64,000 nucleotides of DNA from Dirofilaria immitis (GCA_024305405.1 JAKNDB010000107.1:2604001-2668000), one strand, 5' to 3'; positions 11,272 through 25,990 are shown, counted from the stretch's first letter. Translations and numbers: made by a program. Notes: a model not told the origin generated them from the letters alone.

Positions 11272-14200
11272 CTAACAGCTTTGTTCATCAATCCATTGGA
11301 GAGCATCCAACTGACGCCTAAGGATCTGTGCAATTTGATCTGCGGTTTCAGCCTCGTCATCCATACCTACATTGCTTCTTTGAAGTTCTTTAACCTAAAA
11401 ATTTAAATTTAATGCTTCGAATTGTGCATATAATGCAAAAATTCCTCCCACAAAAGTTATGCAAATGCACCTGTTCGATAATATCATTAATGTCATCATC
11501 TGCTTGTTTCAGCTGCGCATCAATTTGTAATTGTAACTGCAACCTAAAATAGGACGAATTATTAGTAATTTTAAAATTAATTTACAACTCGTCCGAATAC
11601 TTTACAATTTAAAACACATAATAAGAAAATTGATTAAAATAATAATAATATCCGATCAAATATTTTACATCCTATACTACAAAGAAGAGAACAAAAAAAC
11701 ATATGAAAATAAACATTTTTCGATGAAATGAAATAAAATGTTCCAGGAGAGAGAAATTAAGGTAAATTACATAGCCTGCCGTTGCATATCAGCATGAGTA
11801 GCTATACTCGGGTCTGGTAATCCTATTGGCGCCATTTCCGTCCAGTCACTAAGACCCAAAGCCTTTTCCAAATCAACAACTAAAGCTTCAAGTTCAGTTT
11901 GCTGTTGAGAAATGAAATCGATGGTATGCAAAAATCTGTCTTTCTCCTCTTCCAGTTGTTTGATCTCTTCACTAACATCAAGAACCTAGAGTAATCAATT
12001 CATAAATCATGTTTTCATAAAGAATAATGAAATCCAAATTGGAAATGAGAATTTAGCATATCCGATAATGACATAACTATATACTATATGTGATCGAGCG
12101 CTAGATCTCTAAAAAGCATAATATCAAATAGTTAATTATTATAATTAAGAATATCATGCCATTTATGTCAAGAATTAATAAATGATTTTGAAGAAAACTG
12201 AAATCTAAAAGGGACAAAAAATTAAAAACCTTTTGCTGATTTTCTCGTAAAACACGATCATATGCATTCAGTTCTAGCACTTGGGACATAAAAACTCGCT
12301 GCTGTGCTTCGACATCAAGTGTTAAGCGGTTTACAAGTTGTTCCAGTTGTGCAAATGTGATCGGTTTATCAGATCTGCAGAAAATCAATTAGCAGATATT
12401 AAGAATATAAAAAGTAATCCAACATTCACTAAAATTGCTTGAGAAGAAATCAAACACACTAATGAAGATCAGATATTAAAATCTCATTTATGCCTACACT
12501 TCAAATTATTGTTTGCAACATTTGAACAGTTATGTGAAGAAATTAGGTTAACTTTTTGTTTTTAAAAGCACAGCTTTCAACAAATTAATCTGAGACTGGT
12601 CTCTAAATAATAATTTTCCTCACTTCAGCTATTTCTTCCTTACTCAAAAACGAAATCTTTAATTAAAAACATAACTCACGTGATAGCAGTAGCAGCAGGA
12701 GCAGCACTAGCCAAAGCACTAGAAGATGTTGTCGAAGCAGCACTTGTAAACGTTAAAGTAGAAGCAGTTGGTGATAAAGTAGTTGCAGTTGTTTTAGATG
12801 GATATAATAATGAAGAAAGTGCCGAACCGGCAGATGTTACCGTACTTATAGTAGCTGCACTGGGAGTAGATGTAGATTGTAGAAAAGATGTCATAATGGG
12901 TAATGAGGTAGTACTTATTGCTGCCGTTGGTGTTGTTGTTGTTGTTGTTGATTGTCCACTACAATATATAAGTATTATCATCTAGAAAAAGCCTAATATT
13001 TTACATATAAAACTAAAAGAACTGAAATGATTATACAATAATATTGTTCTCTATTCATAAATCCTTCATTACTACCATACTGAAAAAAAAAATCAAACAA
13101 AATATCCTACACTGACTAATCCTTTAAACAGATGCTTGAAATCAGTCTATATCAAACTGTCAGAAATTCAATCACGTCAGCGTAGTTACAGCATTATAAA
13201 TTCAGTCACAAGTAGCGTAGTTAAGAATTTTATCATCAGAAATATGCATGCCAAAACAAGATACTTACAAAGCGAAACCAGTAGGTGCTATAGTAGTAAC
13301 AGAAGTTGCAATAGACGGTGTAACTCCAAATAATGGCGCCGTCGAAGTAGTTGAAGTTATGCTGGAAGCAAATGATAGATAAAATTACATAGAAAATGAA
13401 GAACTTCAGGAAAATTTCTAGCCAAAATTGCGACCAACATCAAATAACATGTAGTGATTGCATATATATCGCTAATATAGTAAAGGAAAGTTCAAAAATT
13501 CATCCTAGACGAAAAATTACTTTTACAATACAAATCAACTTTTTCTCATTCGGAAAAAGAAAATTGAAAGCTTAAGCACGAAAATAACAACTACGATCAA
13601 CTGTAGGAAGAAAAAAATTTTTTTGCAAGTAATAATTACTTTTGTAAAGATTTAAATTAAAAAAAAGCGATAGACTGTATTCCTGAAGAGAATAAATGAG
13701 GAACAGCACGTGTAGGCAATATAAATTCAGTTATTCCGTAAATTCGATTACTCAATTCACATAATTCATGAATTGATAAACTCTTCAGCTGTTATTTCCA
13801 ACAGAAATGCACTTATCTGATTATGACGGTTCCATACGAGGTTATTCCCGATGCAGAACAACAAAAATAAGAAAGAAAGCGATTCAAATCTATTCCATGC
13901 TTATAAAAAATCACCTCATTGATGATTGTGCTGATGGCAGTGCGCTGAGTGTTGGTGCGAGAGCTGAAAATTGAAAAATTGCAAACTTTGTTTTCATTTA
14001 AATGAATGTGCACAAATAAATATTCATGAAGATAATACATACAATTCTAAAATTTAAATTTACTTGAGGAACCAAAGGTAAGTGCAGCAGTAACAGTTGG
14101 AGCAAAGCAAGCGGCTGTTGATGCTAACCCATTTGGTGGCACTAAAAATATTTACCCCAGAAAATAATCTAACATAAAGTCGGAAGATCTAATAAATAGA

Positions 14201-17200
14201 AAAAATAAATTGATCATAATCGTTTAGGATATTTTATAACTTAATTAGTTCAGTAACCATAAAATCCGTATAAACATTCGCACGTTAAATTAGTTTGATC
14301 AGTTAAACTACTTTATCTACCTGCAGCTTATTTCATAAATCTAGAGAGTTTATATATTCTTTTTTTCATCGTGAATCTTGCTTAATAAAAAGAGTATTAG
14401 ATTTGCAAAAATATGAAGGAGCATAATGTTTCCTTTATTTTTGGAAATAAAAATGTTGAAATTATAACAATTTTCGGCTTAATAAAAGATGAATTTTACA
14501 TCTGAAAAAAAAGACAAAGTTTCACCTGCAGTACCAAAGAGAGCATTGTAGTATTGGTTGAAGTTACTAATGGCGATGTCAGAGTTGGAACTGTTGAATC
14601 TGAAACGAAATCAGATAATTCAATCGAAAGAAATAAATTATACCAAATTGAAATTTTTTAAACGACCAGAATGGCTTGAGATGCTTTCATACTAACTGTA
14701 CTCCTGAAATGCTATATCGTTATATTAGAAAAACTGCTTGATAATCTATTCACGAGAGTTTCATTGGAAATGCTGCTTTTGTATTCTAAACAACGGATAT
14801 TAGGAAGCTATCAGCAAGGACTGGACTTCCATACAACAAAATCTTCCATAAATAATTGTGAATAAAGAAAAAATTCAAATAAAGTACAGAAAAAAAACTA
14901 TAAAAAACTGTTTTAAAATTTCAATTGTTATTAAAATATATAGACATTTGTTCTGACCTGCAGGTAAATCATAAATAAAAACTAACTCTGTATCTGCATT
15001 TGTGGGATGAAAATGTAAATAACTAGCAGAGAATTGAAGTTGAAAGGAAGAATACTTGGTATTCAAAATTAATATTTTCAATTCTTCAATCATTCCCAAA
15101 GCTGCTCAGTAAAGTGATGGAGAAAAACTTTAATGTTCAACTATATTTGCCTTAATTTATCATCTTTTTGATAATCTATCTTCTTCTTTCTAATCTATCA
15201 TCTTATTTGCTCTAACTTATCATCTTCTCGATAAATAAAAATATACATATAAACTTCATAAGTTGTTTATAGTCTTTTTTTTGTATACTTTATTTGAAGA
15301 AATGTGCATAAAATAAATTCCAAAAACAACACTGAACAAAAGAGTATACAAAAACGGTAATGAATCTTTAAACGAAGGAGATACGAGTAAAGAATTATGG
15401 CAAAAACATATTACTAAATTAGAATGAGTAAGCAAACTGAAAATAAGCACTTTGGACGTCCAAAATAATAATTTTATGCAAAAATTTAGTAATCGCCCGT
15501 CAAAGCACATTCTATGATCTTCAATCGCTTAATGTTTGCAAATTAGCAACACAAATTTATTAAAAAATTCCCAAATTAATTTTCCGAAATATTATAACTT
15601 TCAATATTTATAATCATACCATTTAATCCCAATACAGATGTCGTAACTGCAACTGTCGTAGGTGTTGTAACCGATATGGTTTTATTCCCGAACAATCCAG
15701 CAAATGATGGAGCTGCCGTAGAAGTAGTCCCAAACATAGTGGTAGGTGTAGCAGTAGTCGTAGTTAATGAAGATGTAGCAGAACCAAACAAAAATGGTGT
15801 TGTGGTTCCAACTGCAGTAGTTGTGGTATTAAAACCGAAAGACAAAGCAGGTGCCGCAGCAGTAGTAGTAACTGTAGTGACAGCAGGCGCAGCAGTGCCA
15901 AGTATTGTAGCTGACCCAAATGTTGATTTTGCTAAAATTATTGCATTCTAAATAACTCTTAATAAAATTTACTTTTCCAGCTTTACTTCTTTCTCATCAA
16001 AAACTTGCAAATTTAATCGCCCAATTCAGGAATTATTGGGGAAAATTTTTAAAGACAATCCCAGAATGAACCAGAACATATGAAGATTATTTTAATTATC
16101 CTAGAATGACTGTACTGAATTTTTCTTAAGTTCATGAATGTACGATAACATTTATTACGACAAATGCTATGACGACATAATTCTGGTAAATCACTGTACA
16201 CACTTCCACTTCGGTATGATTCTACATATTATTGGTATATTTCTAGATAAATTACTATAAACACTTATGCTTCGGTATGATTCTAAAAATATTGGTTATA
16301 TATAGGACTATATTACCGAAATGTTTATGAGTCAAAGTAATTTATAACGAAGAAACGCACTAGCAAAAAGATATCTAGGAGATTAGTATAAAATGAATCA
16401 AGAGTTATCAAGATTATAAAACAGAACCTGTAGTAGGACTACTAAATACAAATCCAGTTGTTGGAACAGTGCTAGCTGTTACAGTAGTGGTTTGACCAAA
16501 TAAACCACCGGAAGCTGGTTTTTGACTGAAAATGTTAGTAGCCGAAGCACTAACGGTTGGAGCAGGAGAAGCAGCTGCAGTAATTGGCTGCGATGTCGAA
16601 AGCCCTGGAACAGAGAAAATCTTGAAAATCTGAAAATAGTTCTCGAAAAAAGCATTATAGAACAAAAAAATATTTAAGAAAAATGAGAAAGTTCCAACTC
16701 AAAAAAATAATTACCAAACAAAAAGCCGGTAGGTTGACTATTAGAAGTTGAAGCACCAAAAGAGAATGGGGATGTAATATTCGTTGTAACAGGAGCAGCA
16801 TTTGGCGCTGAAAATAATCTTTGTAATTATAGTCGTAGGTTAGATGGACTAATAACTAATAAAAATTGTAAAATTAGCGATTTCTTCGAATCCTATTGTT
16901 AATATTTTTTAAGAATAAAACTCAACAATTACTAGATGTAAATATGATGTTCTAGGAAGTAATTAAATATGATAAACAAATGATAAGAGAAATGATAACA
17001 ATATAATCATATATTCGACACATTCTAAAGAGACAAATAAAACTATATAAATAAACGATAAGTCTTGGGCAGTTACCAGATGCTACTGATGTGTCGAATA
17101 TAGCCCCAAACAAAAGACCTCCACTTGTTGCTGGTTGGGATATGAAATTAGAGAAAATGAAGATAGTAAAAACAGCTAAAACGAGTTTAAAAATTAGAAT

Positions 17201-18768
17201 TTCCTTTATCTTTTCCACAGTAACTTTTATATAACACATAATGGACTAAAACAAATAATTGTACAATCGACATCATAAGCTTTTGTTAATTAAAAGATAC
17301 CTAATCATCGAGACATGTAGTTATTTAATCCAGATATGTAGTTATTTACTTATGTCTAAATGAAGAGATCCTACCAAACAACTGCCTTGTAGCTGCTTGG
17401 TTAAACATCTGGATAGTTCTAGTATTTCAATATCAAAACTACTAATACATTCAACATCTAATATAATGTAAGATGAATGAATACGCCAAATTTATTTCAT
17501 TTACTGATGTTATCATTAAAGGTTGTGTTTAATGTAAAAAAATAAATGACAAAAAAATATTCGATTTCTATTTTCCAGTAGATTCCATAAACTTCGATTC
17601 AGAGTATTTTAAACAGAAATATGATAGAATTAAGAGAAGGAAAGTGTTAATTTTCCGCTAATATGACAGAACATACTTATAAACCACGTAATTAGAAATC
17701 AAATTTTACCAAGAGATGACGAGAAGAGCGATGCAGTTGTATTTGCTGGAGTCGTTGTTATTGTTGTTGTTGTTGTTGTTGTTGCTGTTGTTGCCTGCGA
17801 TGCTGTAGTCGATGCGATGCCAAACAAGCTATCAGAGCCACCGGCTGGTTTAGCACCAAATGTAAATCCACTGCCTACAGTTGTTGACGGTGCATTGGCA
17901 GATGAGGGAAATGTACTGCCGAAAATATTCCCTGTTGCTGAAAAATTTGCAATGAAAAGTGATTATCCATTCATTCATTCACTGATGCTAAATTGGATAT
18001 ACATTTGCCTACCGATCATATCCAATGTAATGATAATAATCAATTAAAAAGCCGGAACTAAATCAATTTAGCATGAAACTTTCATTAAATAAGACATATC
18101 TATAAAGAAAAGTAAAATTCTTCCATTCGACTAAGTTTTTCCGTAGTATATTCAACAATGCTAGCTAAATACATCTCGCTACATTCCTTTCAGTAAATCT
18201 TTATATTTATCTAGAATGTATCTCACTATGCTTATCGAAAAACACCATGTTATATTTCTGTACTGCATTCAATATGCGCTTAAGCTTTATCCGGAATAAA
18301 TCCCGCTCTGTTCAAGCGATCATATTCAAATAATTTGAAACCAGGCAAGAAATGAACTATTCATTCTCATCTCCGAAACGCAGCAAGCTGTTCAGATTAA
18401 ATCTGATAACAGTTAAAAGAAAAAAAATGTATTAGAAAATACCATCATATTAACAAACTCAAAACTAAGAAAAAGAAAAAACAGCAAATACCTTTATTAA
18501 CTGTGGATCCAAAACTAAATCCGGTTGTGGCACCAGTAGTGGAAGTAGTACTTATGGCAGCTCCACCAAATAATGGCTTTGAGGTAGAGCCAAAGGAAAA
18601 TCCAGAGGATTGTGTAGCACTTGTGCTGGCTGAAGATGTTGTAGTATTACCAAAAGAAAATAATGGTTTCGTTGTTCCCGGTGTACTTACTGCTACTGTC
18701 GTGTTTGCTGTTGTTGAAGTTGACCCGAAAGTAAACCCTGTACCAGTTCCCTTTGAATTACCAAACAT
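11272..18768 (-). CDS. npp-11: Nucleoporin Nup62 (NPP-11/Nsp1 family)
   Basis: Central-channel FG nucleoporin; the C-terminal coiled coil binds its partner nucleoporins and the FG part forms the permeability barrier. Exons in transcript order: 18492-18768, 17710-17937, (17375-17395, uncertain), 17077-17130, 16715-16807, 16428-16604, 15620-15931, 14526-14599, 14064-14141, 13915-13963, 13269-13361, 12680-12958, 12230-12374, 11771-11985, 11471-11543, 11272-11394; about 755 residues. The N-terminal two-thirds is Ser/Thr-rich with GFTFG, PLFSFG, FSFG and GLFG motifs. The C-terminus has FAQLEQLVNRL, NAYDRVLRENQQK and ends LDALQWIDEQS, matching the Nup62 C-terminal domain (human LNAHMDSLQWIDQNS). 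The start ATG lies five bases after an AG acceptor, suggesting trans-splicing. Exon 14526-14599 is one base short of the phase set by its neighbours; a T missing from TTT would also create an FG motif. Confidence 0.92.
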
Positions 18769-18773
18769 ATTCT

Positions 18774-18775
18774 CT
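18774..18775 (-). promoter_or_regulatory. Candidate spliced-leader acceptor of Nup62
   Basis: On the minus strand TTTTAG precedes AGAAT and then the ATG at 18768. An acceptor so close to the start codon is the usual nematode trans-splicing arrangement. This is inferred from position only. Confidence 0.5.
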
Positions 18776-19000
18776 AAAACTTCATTGGATTTAGTAAGAA
18801 TATTGTGAAAAATTGATCGCTTCGGTAATTTTAAATTAATAACAACTACTTAGTTTGAGTGGAATTATTAGATGATGGATCGTTTAGAAAATCCAAACGA
18901 ACTTTCAGTAAATTTTAAAGCTAAATTGAGATTAAAACATCCCTTAACAACCTTATCCAATCACTGAGAAGGTAATTTAAGAGAAGACACCGAAGCAGAA

Positions 19001-19040
19001 CCGGGACCGGAAAAACGGAATAAGAGGTCAACAAACCGGA
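19001..19040. promoter_or_regulatory. Cluster of CCGG(A) words upstream of Nup62
   Basis: ACCGG(G/A) occurs at about 19000, 19006 and 19035, some 230-270 bases upstream of the Nup62 start, in a region otherwise poor in CpG. CCGGAA is the core of ETS-type sites. A second cluster of three (about 21567, 21575, 21593) lies further upstream. The role is inferred. Confidence 0.3.
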
Positions 19041-21837
19041 AAACTGAAATAAGAATTAGCAAAGAATAAAAATTCTCCTACCGAAAGTATACTTTCGTTG
19101 TGAGATTAGAAAAGAATAAAGGAGCACTTTTTGGTTTATATATTTTTGCTCATCGAGATTAGAATGTTATGTGTCATTTCTACGTGTTCAGATATCAATA
19201 TGTGCATAAGTTCTTAGAGTTAAACTGTCGAAGTTTTATATTTATGTAAAATATAAGAAATTCAGTTTACATATGTCAGAAAGTAAACAAAGTCGAGAGT
19301 AAACGTTGAGTTTCCTTTATAACAATTGAAAAGTTGGATTTTATTAATCAATGCATAGATAGTACAATATATGATGAAAAGTTCATAAATATAAAAATTG
19401 TGAAGATATAATAGGCATAAGATATAAGTCTATTTGATATCAAAAGAAATTAATGATACAATTTATTAAAATAATTTTAAACTAATCGATTTTATCTTAG
19501 AATCGATTATATAAACTGCAATAGTTATTGTAGAATTTAGACCATAAATATGTAAATATAAAAGTAATGATAAAACGTAGTGCTTAATTGATAAATGATA
19601 AAACATTATATGTATATTTATAAGCTTAAAATTCTCTTTGATTTATTAAAATTATCAAAAACATTAATAGACCTATAGGCTAATCCATCTACTATCAATC
19701 TATTTTCTACAAGATGACCAATCATTCCATGCATGCTCTGATAACTATTATGGGTTAAATTTGATAAATAAACTCAAAGTTAGTCATTAATCTTGTAAAT
19801 GATAATGAATTGATAAGATGATTAGATGATTATAATATGATAAGTTTAATTAATCTCATCTCCATCATTTCATATTAATTTAGTAAGAATTGCGATGGAA
19901 GGATTTTCCATCGTATCAATTCATTTCATTATCATTTAATCATCTTATCATTTTTTTATAATATTATCAGATGAAATCTTCCTCCTTATCATTTTTTATA
20001 GATTTATCATTTAAATTAATTAAATTATCACATTTTAATTTTAAAATAATATATGAACAAAGCAATCGCAATATGCGAACAATTTGCTTTTTCTCAATAT
20101 ATCTTTGACCTAATTTTTTTCGTCTTCGAATGAATTAATTGTGATTTATTGCCTATCGGGTAGTCATTTTCAATATTATTTATTAATAGAAAGGTCAACT
20201 GTTAACATTATCAACTGTTGTTTGTGTAAATCAATTAACATACTTATCTATCTATTATATATTTTGATAACATTACTGTCGAGAAAGTTATAATTCAATA
20301 ACGATTATTTTAAATGATAAAATGCAAAACATGCCATAAATTATTTATAATAGCTAAATTATGTATGATACAAATGTTAATTATTATAAGGATAGGAGGG
20401 TAGGTTAATTATAACAGGTAATTGCATATAACATACCTTAAATGCATTAATTAACAATTAATTTGAATAAGCGTAAGATTGATGGATTGTAATAAACATA
20501 AATAAATTGCTATGTACATGTGTTATAACTAATAAATATGTATATATAATATTATGATATTGATAATGTTAACAGTTAATCTTTCTATTAATAGATGAAT
20601 AAATGTATATTAATTATTATTGCTATTCATTAAAACTAAAATTATTATTTGAGAATAAAAATTTAAAAAAGATTTTTCTTTATCAATAAAATGATTATAG
20701 TTCAAGGAAATTTAAAAATATTAAGAAATTGATCATCTAATATAATATCTCTCGTTATATAGATTGTAGCTAAAGGTATTAATGATTAAAATCACGAGAA
20801 TAATTATGCCATTATATCATACAAAATAAAATAATAAAAATAAATAAGCTTAGATTAGTGAGGAATAAAATATAATTAATTATCGATTTTTGATAACTTA
20901 TCATTTGTAAAAAATAATAATTTAACTTTAATTTGGCAAAAAGAGAAATGCATATTTGATCTAAAGATATCAATGTAATTTGATCTGATCCTATTTGATT
21001 CAATCAATTCTTATTATTTAATTTCTTTAATTTCATTTCTATCAATTTCCTTATCAATTTTTCAATGCAACACTTCTTTTCATTTTTTCTTCCATTACTC
21101 ATTCTCTATCAAATTTATACTTTCATTTCCCGGATTATTTCTTATCAGTCTAGATAATGATAACAATTCAGATGTAAAGTTTGGAAAAAGGAAGATACTT
21201 TATCATTACTTGAAGAAACAATCCAATAAATTGGAAAATCTAATTACAATGCATAAATAAGTATAGATGATCTGACAATACATCAAATGTCAACTTCAAT
21301 CAATCATTCATCCATTTGAATCTCATACTTTGATACATCTAATTTCAAAATGTCCCTTTAGTGAGATTTTTTTCCCTTCTTCCTTTTTTTTCACCTTCAT
21401 GGCGTTTTTAAATCGAGAGCTATTTTTATTTCAGTTCATTTAAATGACGAGTGGATGACGACGATTGGTTTATACCCTATCCATCTATCTGTCTCATTTG
21501 CAATTGTTCATTTTTGAAAGTTTCATTTTCTATTTTTATTTTAAATATAATAAAGAATGTTATAATCCGGAAAACCGGAAACTTCAGAAGAACCGGAAAA
21601 AAAGAAAAAACGATATATTAATTGTGTTTATAATGTGATTATGAATGATATGAGTTAGATGTAATAAAAGAATGTTAATTTTGATTCGTTAATCAGTATC
21701 TTTGAAATTTTTATCATTCTATGATAAAATAAATTGAAGATAGATGGACGGAATTAATAATTATATTCAGGGAACAGTCTATCTTTATTCTCTTACTATT
21801 ATTATTTTTATATTTATTGCTATTATCATCTAGCTTA

Positions 21838-22230
<393 letters not shown>

Positions 22231-22825
22231 CTGTTATTTCAATTTTCAGTATATTCATGGCGACTTAGCTTGTAAGCAAATATTGCATCTTTTTTCAAAT
22301 AATTCTTTATTATGTACCGTTAAAAGCATGACTACTTCTCTTTTGTTCTCTTCCACGTCTCGAAAACAATTTACTGCGCTGCTTGGCTCAATTTCTAAAT
22401 TATAGCAATAGCAATCGATGTGATAGCAAGGGCCTAGGATTTATATGGGGATCCAATGAGGAAAGCGCGAAAAGAAATCATTAAATTACATTTATTGAAA
22501 ACCCAAATCATCGAATGAAATGCATTTATCTTTCAAATTATTCGTCTTGCACAATTCGTTCCAATAGAAAAATTCCTACCATCAAAAATTTTAACTTTTC
22601 TTTTCCTTTTTATAATAAAATTTTAAACGTCTAAACATCTTCCTCTTCGTCTTTTTCCTGACTTTCTCTGCCAATCCTTCCTTTTCTCTCTCTTTCCATT
22701 TTCTCTCACTCATTTCATCCCTCTTATCTCATTTAATTAAACTCTCGATTTAAAAAAGTTAAAAGTTTCTTGAATAACTCAATATTTTAATATATGACAA
22801 TTAGCAAACTCCTATGCTATCAAAG

Positions 22826-22975
22826 AGAAGAAGGAAGAGGAGGAGGAAAAGAAGAAGGTGGAGGTGAAGGAGGTGGAGGTGGAGGTGGAGGAGGAGGAGG
22901 AGGAGAAGAAGAAAGAGGAAAAGAGGAGGAGGAGGAGGAGGGGAGAAGGAGGAAGAAGAGAAGGAGAAGATCGCG
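22826..22975. repeat. Polypurine (GGA/GAA)n tract
   Basis: About 150 bases almost wholly of G and A on the plus strand, including GGTGGAGGTGGAGG and GAGGAGGAGG runs. It is able to form triplex DNA in principle. Apparent frames here (Gly/Glu/Arg- or Pro/Ser-rich) are by-products of the repeat. Confidence 0.9.
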
Positions 22976-23805
22976 AATGATGGAAATTTTATTTTCCATC
23001 TTTTCCATTTTCTTCTTCGCTTCCTTCTTCTCCATCATTATCATTATCTATTTCATCGGCATTCTCATTTCAAAAGTTTCACTTTTTTAAAAAAATTTTT
23101 TAAAACTAAGTTAGGATGTGCAGTTTTTTTTTTTCACTTTTATAAATGAATACTTCATTAAAAAATTATTATTTTTCTTTTCTTTTCTTTTTTTCTTTTT
23201 TTTTATTTTATTGCATTTTTTTCCTTTTTATTCTTTTCGATAATACCGAAAGAAAAAGAAAAAAGAAAAGTATTCTTCCGTCTAGACAAACTGATATCAC
23301 TTACGAACTTTAGGAGACAAAGATATTCTCGAAATATACGCAAAGAGCAATATACCTATCAGCAACGTTGAGAAATGCATTTAAATTGGAGGTACGCTTT
23401 TTCGTTTTAAACTGACTTAATCTCTCATTTCATTAATTACATATACATTCATTCTTATTATCTTTCATTTTCATTTTCTTTCTTTTTCAAAATTATTTTT
23501 ATCTTTTGTATAATTCAACTAATTTTTCATAACTTTATTCTTTCGCCTATTTCTTTAACAATTTTGATTTCTTCTTTTTCTTTTTCTTTTTTTTTTTCTG
23601 AATGAAATGAGATAAAATTTAATAACTCTGTTTGTTTATACCACTAATTGACCTTCTTCAAATGTGTTATTGATGATGTCACATGAAGGATAATCTATCT
23701 ATTTATTTATTACTATCTATATTTTATAACTAACAATTGTTGCATTGGTTGTTGCTATGAGTAGTAGTTACAATGAATTTTTACACATTAATCGTTTTTT
23801 TTATT

Positions 23806-25075
23806 TCATTTCAAATATAAATTTAATTTCAAATATGAATTTAATCTATTAACAATTTATGTATGCATAGAAGTAGAATAATTATATATCTATTATCAAA
23901 TATAAATTTCATTTCAAATATTTAATTTCAAATATGAATTTAATCTATTAACAATTTATGCATGCATAGAAATAGAATAATTATATATCTATTATCAAAT
24001 ATAAATTTCATTTCAAATATTTAATTTCAAATATGAATTTAATCTATTAACAATTTATGCATGCATAGAAATAGAATAATTATATATCTATTATCAAATA
24101 TAAATTTCATTTCAAATATTTAATTTCAAATATGAATTTAATCTATTAACAATTTATGCATGCATAGAAATAGAATAATTATATATCTATTATCAAATAT
24201 AAATTTCATTTCAAATATTTAATTTCAAATATTAATTTAATCTATTAACAATTTATGTATGCATAGAAATAGAATAATTATATATCTATTATCAAATATA
24301 AATTTCATTTCAAATATTTAATTTCAAATATGAATTTAATCTATTAACAATTTATGCATGCATAGAAATAGAATAATTATATATCTATTATCAAATATAA
24401 ATTTCATTTCAAATATTTAATTTCAAATATGAATTTAATCTATTAACAATTTATGCATGCATAGAAATAGAATAATTATATATCTATTATCAAATATAAA
24501 TTTCATTTCAAATATTTAATTTCAAATATGAATTTAATCTATTAACAATTTATGCATGCATAGAAATAGAATAATTATATATCTATTATCAAATATAAAT
24601 TTCATTTCAAATATTTAATTTCAAATATTAATTTAATCTATTAACAATTTATGTATGCATAGAAATAGAATAATTATATATCTATTATCAAATATAAATT
24701 TCATTTCAAATATTTAATTTCAAATATGAATTTAATCTATTAACAATTTATGCATGCATGGAAATAGAATAATTATATATCTATTATCAAATATAAATTT
24801 CATTTCAAATATTTAATTTCAAATATGAATTTAATCTATTAACAATTTATGCATGCATGGAAATAGAATAATTATATATCTATTATCAAATATAAATTTC
24901 ATTTCAAATATTTAATTTCAAGTATGAATTTCATCTATTAACAATTTATGCATGCATAGAAATAGATTAAATATATATCTCTAATGAAGTGTAAATTTAA
25001 TTTCAAATATGAATTTAATCTATTAGCAATTTATGCATGCATAGAAATAGAATAAATATATGTCTATCATATGAA
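23806..25075. repeat. 99-bp minisatellite array with 396-bp higher-order period
   Basis: About 12-13 head-to-tail copies of a 99-bp unit containing TTAACAATTTATGCATGCATAG and TTATATATCTATTATCAAAT. The ATGCATGCAT landmark recurs every 99 bases from 23961 to 24951, and the last unit is shortened. A diagnostic variant (GTATGCAT for GCATGCAT) sits at 23861, 24257 and 24653, exactly 396 bases apart, so blocks of four units were amplified. A second variant (GCATGG) marks the adjacent units near 24756 and 24855. Confidence 0.95.
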
Positions 25076-25161
25076 TATATTATTTCTTTTAAAATCTAAA
25101 ATTATTTAAATATAAATTAAAAATTAATAATATTTTTATTGTTGTGTAATTTCCTTTTTTC

Positions 25162-25258
25162 CTTTTTCTCTTTTTTCGATGTAAAAAAGAGAAAAAGAAG
25201 AGAAAGAGAAAAAGGGAGAGTGAGAGAGAGAGAGGGAGAGAAAGAGAGAAAGAGAAAC
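25162..25258. repeat. Purine tract with a perfect 15-bp hairpin
   Basis: Left arm 25162-25176 and right arm 25183-25197 are exact reverse complements around a 6-base loop (CGATGT). The purine-only GAGA stretch continues to about 25258. Confidence 0.85.
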
Positions 25259-25502
25259 ATAGATTGAAAAAATAATGAAATAAGAATAGGAAATGATATA
25301 AAATAATTGAACATTTTTTAATATCTTTAAACTATTACCTTGTCCTTTTCACTGTATTATCGTTGTTTTAGTTTAAAAATATACTACGAATTACATTTTT
25401 TTAAACTTCTCTTTTATCAAAACTACTAAATATATTAAATTTTTGTTCTCTTTTTTTTTTTGTTTATAAATTTTATGCCATATTGAGCTTTCTCACTAGG
25501 AA

Positions 25503-25504
<2 letters not shown>

Positions 25505-25554
<50 letters not shown>
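25505..25554. repeat. (TAA)n microsatellite
   Basis: About 16-17 uninterrupted TAA/AAT trinucleotides upstream of the glutaminase gene. Confidence 0.97.
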
Positions 25555-25555
<1 letters not shown>

Positions 25556-25990
25556 TGCCTCAAAATTATTAATAAGAATAATGTAAGAAATTGATGATTA
25601 TTTGTCCCATTTTTTTTTTTTTTGATATAGTTTATGGTATGTATTATCAATGGTATATTTATGATATTTGTTGGGTATGCTAAAGGCGTATTTTTCAATT
25701 TTTATTGCTTTAATTTTCCTTTTTACAATAAACTATCATCTTTTTTCTTTTATTATCAAAAAGAAGATCAGAGATCTTTTAGAAATAAATTTTCTTTTTT
25801 CCCTCCCCAAATATATAATTGAAAAAAATAAGCAATCGAAAAAAGAAATTAAAGTTTTTTTTTTTAATGGTTTCTGAAATAATTTGTAATGTAATTAATG
25901 GAAAATATTTTTGATGTGTCCGAGAATAATTGCATTCTCAGCATATCGTAAGATTTGTTTATTCAATGATGAAAAAAAAAAGGAAATTTC

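Noticed and set aside
12680..12985. Plus-strand Val/Ala-rich frame, with similar frames at 15676-15951 and 18503-18808
   Set aside because: Antisense shadows of the Ser/Thr/Ala-rich FG exons of Nup62.
22794..23090. Gly/Glu/Arg-rich and Pro/Ser-rich frames
   Set aside because: Products of the polypurine repeat.
23806..25075. Regular repeats considered as a CRISPR array
   Set aside because: Units are contiguous near-identical 99-bp repeats without unique spacers, in a eukaryotic genome with no cas genes.
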